From NCBI RefSeq assembly GCF_902859915.1, contig NZ_CADIKK010000004.1, positions 124,001 to 188,000 on the forward strand: DNA of 64,000 nucleotides, given 5' to 3'. The translations under genes and the position numbers were made by a program. The DNA is from Paraburkholderia ultramafica. Lineage in GTDB: Bacteria > Pseudomonadota > Gammaproteobacteria > Burkholderiales > Burkholderiaceae. Positions within the stretch are counted from its first letter, which is position 1; the number at the start of each line of letters is the position of its first letter. The notes below the pieces were generated by a model. It ran no database searches. It was not told where the DNA came from and saw nothing but the letters and a program-made list of their open reading frames with translations. Shown piece by piece: positions 8,248 through 15,895 of the stretch.

Positions 8248-9471
8248 TTACTTCCCTTCCGACAAACCGCGTTCCAGCGCCGCCACCCCCGCCGGCAAAT
8301 CGACCTTCACGCCGAGATCCACCATCGTCCTGCCCAGCGCATGCAGCGTGCGGAAAAGATTGTGTTCGCGGCACTGCTCGCCCATCTGTCCGATCCGGAC
8401 AATCGGCAAACCAAACGAGCCCGAGATTTCCACCTGATGTTGCCGCGAAATATGCGAGCAGACATCGGCGGGAGTCAAACCCTCGGGGACCTCGATGCCG
8501 ACCACCGAATTCAACCGGCAAGCCTCGGGCGCATACAACTGCAAGCCCAACGCGGTGACACCTTGCTGCAAAGCCAGAGAACATTTCAGATGCCGCGCGA
8601 AGCGCTTTTCCAGCGTCTCGGCGCACACCAGCCGCAACGCCTCGTGCAATGCGAGCACGCCCGACACCGGTGCCGTGTAGTGATAGCCGCCGTTATGCCA
8701 GAAGTTCTCGGCCAGCGACGCATCCAGACACCAATGCGCATTCGGCGCCGTGCGCCCTTTGACGCGCGCCCAGGCCGCGTCGGAAAACGCAATCAACGAC
8801 ACGCCGGGAATCGACGACAAACCCTTCTGCCCGCCGGTAATCACCGCGTCGATGCCCCACGCGTCCATCTCCAGCGGCATCGTGCTCAACGTGCACACCG
8901 CGTCGACGATCACCAGCGAGCCCGCCGCTTTCGCCAGCGCGGCGATGTCCTTCAGGTGGTGGTTCCACACCGTATTCGACGTTTCGCCCTGCACCACCGT
9001 CACGATCTCGGGACGCTCGCGGCGGATCGCCTCGGCGATCTGCTCGAGACTCGCCACCGAGCGGTCGGCGACTTCGAGCGTGCTCACTCGCGCGCCAACG
9101 CGCCGGCCCATCTCGCCCATCCGGTCGCTGAAAAAGCCGTTCTTGATGCAAAGCACCCGCGTGCCTTCCCACGCGAGGTTGGAAATCGCCATCTCCATTG
9201 CGCCCGATCCCGGTCCCGCCACGCCCAGCACCCACTTCGATTGCGTCTGGAACACGTAGCGCGCCATCGTCTTCACCTGGCTGATCACCTTCACCATCGC
9301 GCCGCCCAGGTGATTGATCACGATCGTGTTGGCCTTGGCCACGGCGGCCGGAATCGGCACGGGGCCGGCGCCCATCATCAGAAGCGGCTCTTCGGGAAGG
9401 ATGGCGTCGAGCGATTCGACAACCGGACAGGGCACTGCGGATGCAACGGTAGAGATTGATGAAGTCGGCAT
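8248..9471 (-). CDS. class V aminotransferase (alanine/serine-glyoxylate aminotransferase family)
   Basis: PLP-dependent transaminase of 407 residues, cytoplasmic. The PLP-binding region VDAVCTLSTMPLEMDAWG is followed by VITGGQKGLSSIPG, whose lysine should form the Schiff base. An early GAGPVPIP and GPGSGAMEMA match the substrate and phosphate-binding loops of the AGT/SGT family. The ATG at 9471 gives the best N-terminus. Substrates cannot be settled: alanine-glyoxylate, serine-glyoxylate and related activities all occur in this family. Its 5' leader carries a long perfect hairpin (9501-9546), and a degraded aspD-like sequence lies just upstream on the same strand. Confidence 0.8.
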   Translation of the reverse strand: MPTSSISTVASAVPCPVVESLDAILPEEPLLMMGAGPVPIPAAVAKANTIVINHLGGAMVKVISQVKTMARYVFQTQSKWVLGVAGPGSGAMEMAISNLAWEGTRVLCIKNGFFSDRMGEMGRRVGARVSTLEVADRSVASLEQIAEAIRRERPEIVTVVQGETSNTVWNHHLKDIAALAKAAGSLVIVDAVCTLSTMPLEMDAWGIDAVITGGQKGLSSIPGVSLIAFSDAAWARVKGRTAPNAHWCLDASLAENFWHNGGYHYTAPVSGVLALHEALRLVCAETLEKRFARHLKCSLALQQGVTALGLQLYAPEACRLNSVVGIEVPEGLTPADVCSHISRQHQVEISGSFGLPIVRIGQMGEQCREHNLFRTLHALGRTMVDLGVKVDLPAGVAALERGLSEGK

Positions 9472-9500
9472 GATCGGTACGTGAATGTCAGAACGCGAAG

Positions 9501-9546
9501 GGACGAGTGGCCTCACCAGCCATGACGCTGGAGAGGCCACTCGTCC
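9501..9546. promoter_or_regulatory. long perfect hairpin in the leader of the aminotransferase gene
   Basis: Arms at 9501-9514 (GGACGAGTGGCCTC) and 9533-9546 (GAGGCCACTCGTCC) are exactly complementary over 14 bases. Inside an A-A mismatch a further pair CCAGC (9516-9520)/GCTGG (9527-9531) closes a six-base loop. There is no T-run on either side, so it is not an ordinary intrinsic terminator. It ends 30 bases before the aminotransferase ATG and could be an RNA control element, a protein-binding palindrome, or a relic of the decayed aspD region. Confidence 0.6.
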
Positions 9547-9559
9547 GATCATTCACCGT

Positions 9560-9992
9560 TCCGCGCGATTGCGCAAGTTTTTTGACTATGCTCGAACGTC
9601 CCTGGATGACGTCGGCGATGATTGCAGGCTCACGTCGTCGATCTTCACCGACGGCGGATTACCCGGATTGATGAGGAACAACGCCTTCACTTTCGGATCG
9701 CGCAACTTGTCGGGTTCCTTCTTCGAATACTGCCAGCCGTTGGCGACATCGACTTCGAGATTCACCACGTTCAGTTGATAGTCGTTCAAGCGTGTCACCG
9801 GGCTTGATCAGGTGATTCTCGCGCATCGTGATGAGGATCTACGTCATCGCCGCCGTGCCGCCTTCCACCGCGAACACGTCGAACTCGCCGACGAACGGAT
9901 GATGGCCGATCATCACGCGGCGCAGGTACTGCCCGACGATCAGTTCGGACCGCCTGAGCGTGCGGTCCGGCACCGGATGGCTGCAACACCAG
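9560..9992 (-). pseudogene. aspD: remnant of aspD (aspartate transaminase/aspartate 4-decarboxylase)
   Basis: Read on the minus strand, segments in different frames match AspD in order: HPVPDR, GQYLRRVMIGHHPF with FAVEGGTAAMT, MRENHLIKPGDT, then LNDYQLNVVNLEVDVANGWQ and FLINPGNPPSVKIDD, ending with a shifted IIADVI. The frame is broken by a TAG directly after GGTAAMT, a deletion of about 50 bases between PGDT and LNDYQL, and another shift after KIDDVSLQ. The N-terminal part and most of the catalytic core are missing. The intact enzyme makes alanine and CO2 from aspartate. Identification rests on remembered family sequence. Confidence 0.7.
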
Positions 9993-10210
9993 ATCGGGCG
10001 TCGGGTCGATTTTCTGGCCGCCGCGCCTGACTCGCTCGATCGTCAGAAAATCCTCGTGCTGCGTCTCGACATGCTGCACGGTTTTGCCGGCGCTGAAATC
10101 GATCTTGTACGAACGCCCCACCCGCTCGGGCAACGCGCTCAACTGCCCCGGCGCGTGATCGCGTCACCCGCCGTGCCGATAATTGCCGGTCCCTCGCGAA
10201 GTTGCCTAAC
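9993..10210 (-). pseudogene. aspT: probable remnant of aspT (aspartate:alanine antiporter)
   Basis: Directly upstream of the aspD remnant, minus-strand frames give GPAIIGTAGDAITRRG, then after a one-base shift LSALPERVG, then KIDFSAGKTVQHVET and TIERVRRGGQKIDPTPDLV. These resemble the membrane-domain end and the TrkA-C-like cytoplasmic part of AspT-family exchangers, with the material between them lost. aspT normally precedes aspD, and together they run aspartate/alanine exchange that generates proton motive force. The order fits, but the segments are short, so this call is less certain than aspD. Confidence 0.45.
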
Positions 10211-10440
10211 GCTGCGAAAAAGACATAATCTGTAGTGGCTAATTTCACGGGCAGCTGTCAATAGGGTTTTCATTACTGCCATTCCACTTGGCGAAACATG
10301 CTCCGCGGTTAAAGCCGCTGTTTTGGCGCCGCACTGTGTCAATCAGTAACTGTCTGAACGAATAATTTATGCTGAACCGGCCGCTTGCCGCACCGTGACT
10401 GCGCTGGCTGGCGACGGGTTCATCTTCTTTGGAGCCCGAC

Positions 10441-11439
10441 ATGCGCATGATCCTGTTCAGCAGCCGCCAGTACGACAGCGACACGTTCACCGAAGCCAAT
10501 GCCGCCCACAGCTATGAACTGCATTTCCAGGAATCGCACCTCGATAGCGAGACCGCCGTCCTCGCGCAGGGCTACGAAGTGGTGTGCCCGTTCGTCAACG
10601 ACAACGTCGACGCCGCGGTGCTGGAGCAGCTTCATGCAGGCGGCACGCGGATGATCGCGTTGCGCTCGGCGGGCTTCAATCACGTCGACCTCGCGGCGGC
10701 CGAACGTCTCGGCATGATGGTCGCGCGGGTGCCCGCCTACTCGCCGCACGCGGTCGCCGAACACGCGGTCGGTCTGATTCTGGCGCTGAACCGGCGTCTG
10801 CCGCGCGCGGTCGCGCGCACCCGCGAAGGCGACTTCTCGCTGCATGGGCTGCTCGGCTTCGATCTGCACGGCAAGACCGTGGGCGTGATCGGCACCGGCA
10901 TGATCGGCCGCGTGTTCGCGCGCATCATGGCGGGCTTCGGCATGCAGGTGCTCGCGCACGATCCCGGCACGCCCGCCGCCGACCTGCTCGCGCTCGGCGC
11001 ACGCTACGTGCCGCTCGACACGCTGCTCGCCGAATCCGACGTGGTCAGTCTGCACTGTCCGCTGTTGCCGGCCACCTACCATCTGATCAACGGCCCCGCG
11101 CTCGCGAAGATGAAACGCGGCGCGATGCTGGTCAACACCGGCCGCGGCGGACTGGTCGAAGCCAATGCGCTGATCGGCGCGTTGAAGGACGGCCAGCTCG
11201 GCCATCTCGGGCTCGACGTGTACGAAGAGGAAGGCGGCATCTTCTTCGAAGATCACTCGAATCTGCCGTTGCAGGACGACGTGCTCGCGCGTCTGTTGAT
11301 GTTCCCGAATGTGATCGTCACCGCGCACCAGGCGTTCTTCACGCGCGAGGCCATGAACGAGATCGCGCAGACCACGCTCGAGAACGTCGCGGCATGGCAG
11401 GCCGGCACGCCACGCAACGCGGTGCGCGCGGCGGGCTAG
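10441..11439 (+). CDS. ldhA: D-lactate dehydrogenase (D-2-hydroxyacid dehydrogenase family)
   Basis: Cytoplasmic NAD-dependent reduction of pyruvate to D-lactate, or a close 2-hydroxyacid reaction. The 332-residue protein matches the length of E. coli LdhA (329). It shows the nucleotide-binding motif [13 protein letters not shown] (about 150), the substrate-binding arginine in NTGRGGLVE, the catalytic glutamate in DVYEEEGG and the catalytic histidine in TAHQAFFT. The stretch [14 protein letters not shown] is typical of the LdhA branch. Start 10441 has GGAG six bases upstream. It is transcribed away from the decayed aspT-aspD region and appears monocistronic. Confidence 0.85.
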   Translation: MRMILFSSRQYDSDTFTEANAAHSYELHFQESHLDSETAVLAQGYEVVCPFVNDNVDAAVLEQLHAGGTRMIALRSAGFNHVDLAAAERLGMMVARVPAYSPHAVAEHAVGLILALNRRLPRAVARTREGDFSLHGLLGFDLHGKTVGVIGTGMIGRVFARIMAGFGMQVLAHDPGTPAADLLALGARYVPLDTLLAESDVVSLHCPLLPATYHLINGPALAKMKRGAMLVNTGRGGLVEANALIGALKDGQLGHLGLDVYEEEGGIFFEDHSNLPLQDDVLARLLMFPNVIVTAHQAFFTREAMNEIAQTTLENVAAWQAGTPRNAVRAAG

Positions 11440-11478
11440 GCGGACCAGGCGTTAAGCCCCCGTGTCAGGCACGCAGCG

Positions 11479-12096
11479 CTACGCGCCGTCTTCGCTACCC
11501 AGCGAGGTGGCGCGGATCGCGGTGCGCGCGTCGTCCGCCGCGCCGCAGACTTCGCGCAGCAATGCCGCCTCGCGCTCGTGCACTTCCACCGGACACCAGC
11601 GCGCGCCCGCGTCGGCCAGATAGCGCGCGCGATGCTGGCCGTTGCGAAACGCCACCACGCCTTCGCGCTCCAGACCCAGCCAGCCCAGCAAACCCGGCGC
11701 GCGACGCGTCGAGAAGGTCACGTACGGCATCTGCGGAATGCGCGGGCTCTCGGGGTCGAGAAACTCGCGAATGCCGCGCACCTTGCCCGAATGCCACTCG
11801 GCGACCGGCTTCAATACGTAGTCCGTGTTGTCGCGATCCGCGCAGATGAGCAGCTTGCGCATGTCGACCAGTACGACCTGATGCCGTGTGCCGTCGGTGA
11901 CGAAGACGCGTTTCAGACGCACATGGTCGTACCATGGATGGTCCTGCAGAGGCACGTTCCAGACCGTTTCGGGCCAGGACGGCGCGGCGGCTGACGATGA
12001 ATTGGACAAGGGCAAAGGCAGGCTCGATAAGCTGACGAAAAAACGCCAGCGCGTGAATAGAGCGCTCACGCTACGAGCCGATTGTGAAAGAAGCAT
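11479..12096 (-). CDS. possible plasmid fertility inhibition factor (FiwA-like) family protein
   Basis: 205-residue protein with a hydrophobic, signal-like N-terminus (SALFTRWRFFVSLSSLPLPL) followed by a conserved-looking domain: VWNVPLQDHPWYDHVRLKRV, LVDMRKLLICADRDNTDYV, IPQMPYVTFSTRRAPG and FRNGQHRARYLADAG. The last motif resembles the nucleic-acid-binding loop of ParB-like/FiwA proteins. From memory, similar Burkholderia proteins are annotated as plasmid fertility inhibition factors. If correct it would block conjugation of co-resident plasmids, but it sits alone on what looks like chromosome, with no plasmid genes near. It is divergent from the enoyl-CoA hydratase gene. Confidence 0.5.
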   Translation of the reverse strand: MLLSQSARSVSALFTRWRFFVSLSSLPLPLSNSSSAAAPSWPETVWNVPLQDHPWYDHVRLKRVFVTDGTRHQVVLVDMRKLLICADRDNTDYVLKPVAEWHSGKVRGIREFLDPESPRIPQMPYVTFSTRRAPGLLGWLGLEREGVVAFRNGQHRARYLADAGARWCPVEVHEREAALLREVCGAADDARTAIRATSLGSEDGA

Positions 12097-12185
12097 GACA
12101 GGCCCCGGGATTAATTATTCTGCATTGCACGCTGCATGAGCGCCCGCCATGAATGGACGGCCGCTGACCTTCAGGAATACGGACG

Positions 12186-12989
12186 ATGATAACCACCCAA
12201 AATTTCAATGAATACGTGCGCATCGAAGCCAACGACGACACCGGCGTCGCCACCATCGTGCTGGAGCGGCCGGCGCGGCGCAATGCCGTCGACCGGCCGG
12301 TCGCCGATGCGCTGAGCGCCGCGTTCAAGCGCTTCGAAGCGGAGCCGGCATGGCGCGCAGCGGTGCTGTTCGGCGCGGGCGGCACGTTTTGCGCCGGCGC
12401 GGACCTGAGCGCGCTCGCCGACGACACACGCCGCAACGAACTGCACGCCGACGGCAGCGGCCCCGGCCCGATGGGCCCGACGCGCATGAGCTTCAGCAAG
12501 CCGGTGATCGCGGCGATTGCCGGCTACGCGGTGGCGGGCGGCCTGGAACTGGCCGCGCTGTGCGATCTGCGGGTCATCGAGGACGATGCGGTGCTCGGCG
12601 TGTTCTGCCGGCGCGTCGGCATTCCGTTGATCGACGGCGGCACGATCCGTTTGCCGCGTCTGATCGGCCTGTCGCGCGCGCTGGACCTGATCCTGACCGG
12701 CCGCGCGGTGAAGGCGCAGGAAGCGCTCGCGCTGGGTCTCGCCAACCGCGTCGTACCGACTGGCACCGCACGCGCGGCGGCCGAACAGCTGGCCGCCGAA
12801 CTTGCCGCCTTTCCGCAAGCGGCGCTGCTGGCCGACCGCCGCTCCGCGCTGGAAAACAGCCCGCTCGACGATCTCGCCGAAGCGTTGCGGCGCGAAGGCG
12901 CCGGCGGCTATCAGGCGGTCTTTGATGAAGGCGTCGCCGGCGCGGCCCGTTTTGCCGGGGGCGCCGGACGTCACGGCGATACGCTTTGA
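12186..12989 (+). CDS. enoyl-CoA hydratase/isomerase (crotonase) family protein
   Basis: 267-residue crotonase-fold enzyme acting on acyl-CoA thioesters. The first oxyanion-hole segment is FCAGADLSALADD (about residues 64-76) and the second is AAIAGYAVAGGLELAALCDLR (shared family segment, second backbone NH donor). The region following it, FCRRVGIPLIDGGT, has an aspartate rather than the usual catalytic Glu164-type residue, so hydratase activity is not assured and an isomerase or hydrolase is possible. ATG 12186 has AGGA about 9 bases upstream. It stands alone, divergent from the FiwA-like gene. The CoA substrate cannot be inferred. Confidence 0.8.
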   Translation: MITTQNFNEYVRIEANDDTGVATIVLERPARRNAVDRPVADALSAAFKRFEAEPAWRAAVLFGAGGTFCAGADLSALADDTRRNELHADGSGPGPMGPTRMSFSKPVIAAIAGYAVAGGLELAALCDLRVIEDDAVLGVFCRRVGIPLIDGGTIRLPRLIGLSRALDLILTGRAVKAQEALALGLANRVVPTGTARAAAEQLAAELAAFPQAALLADRRSALENSPLDDLAEALRREGAGGYQAVFDEGVAGAARFAGGAGRHGDTL

Positions 12990-13235
12990 TCCGTCCGATC
13001 CGTTCCTCATCGGCTCGCGCATCCGCTAACCCGCGCGCCTCGTTACGCGGCCCGGCACCGCCGTGTGCCGCCGCTTTCAGCAAAAAACAACAGCGACTTT
13101 GACGATCAGCAAGCTGGTTTTGACTTAGGTAGAATCCCCTACTGTTTTCCCCTCGCATGGCGCCGGCGTTCTCGTCCCGAAAACGCGCGCCTGCCGCGCG
13201 ACGCTTCCCGTCGTGCCGATTCACACTCCGTCACC

Positions 13236-14402
13236 ATGCCTTTGCCCCTGCTTGCCCTTGCCGTTGCCGCGTTTGGAATCGGTACCACCGAGTTCGTGAT
13301 CATGGGGCTGCTGCCCGATGTTGCGCGCGATCTGTCCGTTTCGATTCCGGCTGCCGGCATGCTGGTGTCGGCTTATGCGCTCGGCGTCACGATCGGCGCG
13401 CCGATCGTCGCGATCGCGGTCGCCAACATGCCGCGCAAGAAGGCGCTGATGAGCCTGATCGGCGTGTTCATCGTCGGCAACCTGCTGTGCGCGGTCGCGC
13501 CGGGTTACGCGGTGCTGATGGCCGCGCGCATCGTCACGGCGTTCTGCCACGGCGCGTTCTTCGGCATCGGCTCGGTGGTGGCGGCGGGACTCGTCGCGCC
13601 GAACCGCCGCGCGCAAGCGATCGCGCTGATGTTCACCGGCCTGACGCTCGCCAACGTGCTGGGTGTGCCGCTCGGCACGGCGCTCGGCCAGGCGGTGGGC
13701 TGGCGCGCGACCTTCTGGGCGGTGACGGGCATCGGCATCGCCGCGGCGGCCGCGCTCGCCGTGTGCCTGCCGGCGAAGATCGAGATGCAGAAGGCGAGCC
13801 TCGTCCACGAATTCAGCGTGCTGAAAAACCCGCAAGTGCTGATGGTGCTCGGCATCAGCGTGCTCGCGTCGGCCAGCCTGTTTTCCACCTTCACGTACAT
13901 CACGCCGATTCTCGAGGAGGTGGCCGGCTTTACGCCGCACGCGGTCACGCTCGTGCTGCTGCTGTTCGGCCTCGGTTTGACGGTCGGCAGCACGCTCGGC
14001 GGCAAGCTCGCCGACTGGCGGCTGATGCCGTCGCTGGTCGCGTTCCTGCTGGCGATCGTCGTGATCCTGACCGTCTTCGCCGGCACGATGCACGCGCAGA
14101 TTCCGGCGATGATCACAATTTTCGTGTGGGGCATCCTGGCCTTCGCGATCGTGCCGCCGCTGCAAATGCTGATCGTCGACCGCGCGAGCCACGCGCCGAA
14201 TCTGGCCTCGACCTTGAACCAGGGCGCATTCAACCTCGGCAATGCGACGGGCGCATGGCTGGGCGGTATGGCGATCGGCGCGGGCGCGCCGCTCACGACG
14301 CTGCCGTGGGTCGGCGTGGCGACGTCGATCGGCGCGCTGATGCTGACGCTGTGGTCGGTGTCGATCGACCGGCGGGCGCAGAGGATGGCAGTGGCGGGTT
14401 AG
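13236..14402 (+). CDS. MFS transporter, DHA1 drug:H+ antiporter type
   Basis: 388-residue inner-membrane secondary transporter with about twelve hydrophobic helices. It starts directly with helix 1 (LALAVAAFGIGTTEFVIMGLLPDVA, a signature of the AraJ/Bcr-like DHA1 group) and carries loop motif A as VANMPRKKAL. ATG 13236 was chosen because the next in-frame codons upstream (from 13065) are not hydrophobic and look like leader DNA. The ribosome site is weak. Substrate unknown; sugar or drug efflux are the usual family roles. About 200 bases separate it from a second MFS gene on the same strand. Confidence 0.85.
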   Translation: MPLPLLALAVAAFGIGTTEFVIMGLLPDVARDLSVSIPAAGMLVSAYALGVTIGAPIVAIAVANMPRKKALMSLIGVFIVGNLLCAVAPGYAVLMAARIVTAFCHGAFFGIGSVVAAGLVAPNRRAQAIALMFTGLTLANVLGVPLGTALGQAVGWRATFWAVTGIGIAAAAALAVCLPAKIEMQKASLVHEFSVLKNPQVLMVLGISVLASASLFSTFTYITPILEEVAGFTPHAVTLVLLLFGLGLTVGSTLGGKLADWRLMPSLVAFLLAIVVILTVFAGTMHAQIPAMITIFVWGILAFAIVPPLQMLIVDRASHAPNLASTLNQGAFNLGNATGAWLGGMAIGAGAPLTTLPWVGVATSIGALMLTLWSVSIDRRAQRMAVAG

Positions 14403-14608
14403 AGTCAAGCGTGACGGCGGCTGGCTGAACGGGCGGCCGCTCTCCGCTCGTCGCGTATCGCTCGCGGCGGCTCGCACATGGCAACGCGCGGCCCATCGCG
14501 GACTCGCCTCGCCTTCACAGCAAACCGCGCGCCGCAGACCGCAAGCTCGCGCCCTCATCAAAACCGCAAGAGTGCCAACACCCCGCGGCCGTAGTAGCAT
14601 CTCGGCCG

Positions 14609-15769
14609 ATGAAAGTCATCTTCACCCGCGATTTCCTCGCCCTGATCCTCAGCGTCGCCGTCGTCGGACTCGGCAGCGGCGCCACGCTGCCTCTCACCGC
14701 GCTCGCGCTGGCGCAAGCCGGCTACGGCACCGACGTGGTCGGCCTGCTGACCGCGGCGCAAGCGGGCGGCGGGCTCGTCGTCGTGCCGTTGGCCGGCTGG
14801 ATCGCGGCGCGCTTCGGCGGCCGCCAGGTGATCGTCGGCGGGGTGCTGGTGGTCGCGTTCGCCACCGCGCTGATGCAGCTCACGTCGAACCTGTGGCTGT
14901 GGGCACTGTTGCGCGTGCTGTGCGGCGCGGCGTTGATGCTGCTGTTCACGATCGGCGAAGCCTGGGTCAACCAATTGGCCGACGACGCATCGCGTGGCCG
15001 CGTGATCGCGATCTACGCGACCAACTTCACGCTGTTCCAGATGTCGGGTCCGGTGCTGGTGAGCCAGATCGCCGGCTTCACGCATTGGCGCTTCCTTATC
15101 TGCGGCGCGATTTTCCTGCTGGCGTTGCCGATGCTCGCCACCATCCGCACGACACCGCATGTCTGCGGCGAAGAGCACGCCGCGCACGGCAGCTGGCGTC
15201 ACGTGTTGCCGCAGATGCCCGCGCTCGTGGTCGGCACGGGCTTCTTCGCGCTATTCGACACGATCGCGCTGTCGCTGCTGCCGCTTTTCGCGATGTCGCA
15301 TGGCATCACCAGCGAGGTGGCCGTGCTGTTCGCGTCGGCGTTGCTGCTCGGCGATACGACGATGCAGTTTCCGTTCGGCTGGCTCGCCGACCGGCTCGGC
15401 CGTGAGCACGTGCATATCGGCTGCGGGGTGATCGTCGTGGCGCTGCTGCCGTTCCTGCCCTGGGCGATGACGTCGCCGTGGCTATGCTGGCCGCTGCTGT
15501 ATGTGCTCGGCGCGGCCGCGGGCGCGATCTACACGTTGTCGCTGGTCGCGTGCGGCGAGCGCTTTCGCGGCGCCGCGCTGGTGTCGGCAAGTTCGCTGGT
15601 GGGCGCGTCGTGGAGCGTGGCCAGTTTCGGCGGCCCGCTGGTGGCCGGTGCGCTGATGAAGAGCGTCGGCAACGACGCAATGGTCGGCGTGCTGCTCTGC
15701 GCGGCACTCGTGTTTCTCGCCGCCGTCTGGTGGGAAAAGCGGCGTGCGCCCCTGCGCACCAGCGGCTGA
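14609..15769 (+). CDS. MFS transporter, YcaD-like
   Basis: 386-residue inner-membrane protein with about twelve helices. N-terminal FLALILSVAVVGLGSGATLP, the helix 2-3 loop AARFGGRQ, the helix containing FTIGEAWVNQLADDASRGR and the second-half motif GWLADRLGRE are typical of the YcaD/UPF0226 group of major facilitator transporters. No ribosome site is obvious before the ATG. A short inverted repeat CGGCCG-N11-CGGCCG lies immediately upstream and overlaps the start region. Substrate not known. It is unrelated in sequence to the MFS protein just upstream. Confidence 0.85.
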   Translation: MKVIFTRDFLALILSVAVVGLGSGATLPLTALALAQAGYGTDVVGLLTAAQAGGGLVVVPLAGWIAARFGGRQVIVGGVLVVAFATALMQLTSNLWLWALLRVLCGAALMLLFTIGEAWVNQLADDASRGRVIAIYATNFTLFQMSGPVLVSQIAGFTHWRFLICGAIFLLALPMLATIRTTPHVCGEEHAAHGSWRHVLPQMPALVVGTGFFALFDTIALSLLPLFAMSHGITSEVAVLFASALLLGDTTMQFPFGWLADRLGREHVHIGCGVIVVALLPFLPWAMTSPWLCWPLLYVLGAAAGAIYTLSLVACGERFRGAALVSASSLVGASWSVASFGGPLVAGALMKSVGNDAMVGVLLCAALVFLAAVWWEKRRAPLRTSG

Positions 15770-15895
15770 CGGCTGAGCGCTCAAAGCTGGCGCCGCGCAC
15801 AATACGCGTGGTGCTAATCTTGATGCCACATTGCACGGCACTTCGCTGAACGGCCCATGCTTGATGGCGCCGCCGTACGCAATGGGGAGTCCGCC

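Noticed and set aside
7642-9459. 605-codon plus-strand open frame
   Set aside because: Antisense to the ATP-grasp and aminotransferase genes and spans their boundary; His/Arg-rich composition typical of shadow frames in GC-rich DNA.
13097-13135. TTGACG/TTGACT hexamers before the first MFS gene as a promoter
   Set aside because: No acceptable -10 at a proper spacing.
13221-14600. 459-codon minus-strand frame
   Set aside because: Antisense to the MFS transporter gene, with His/Arg/Asp-rich composition.
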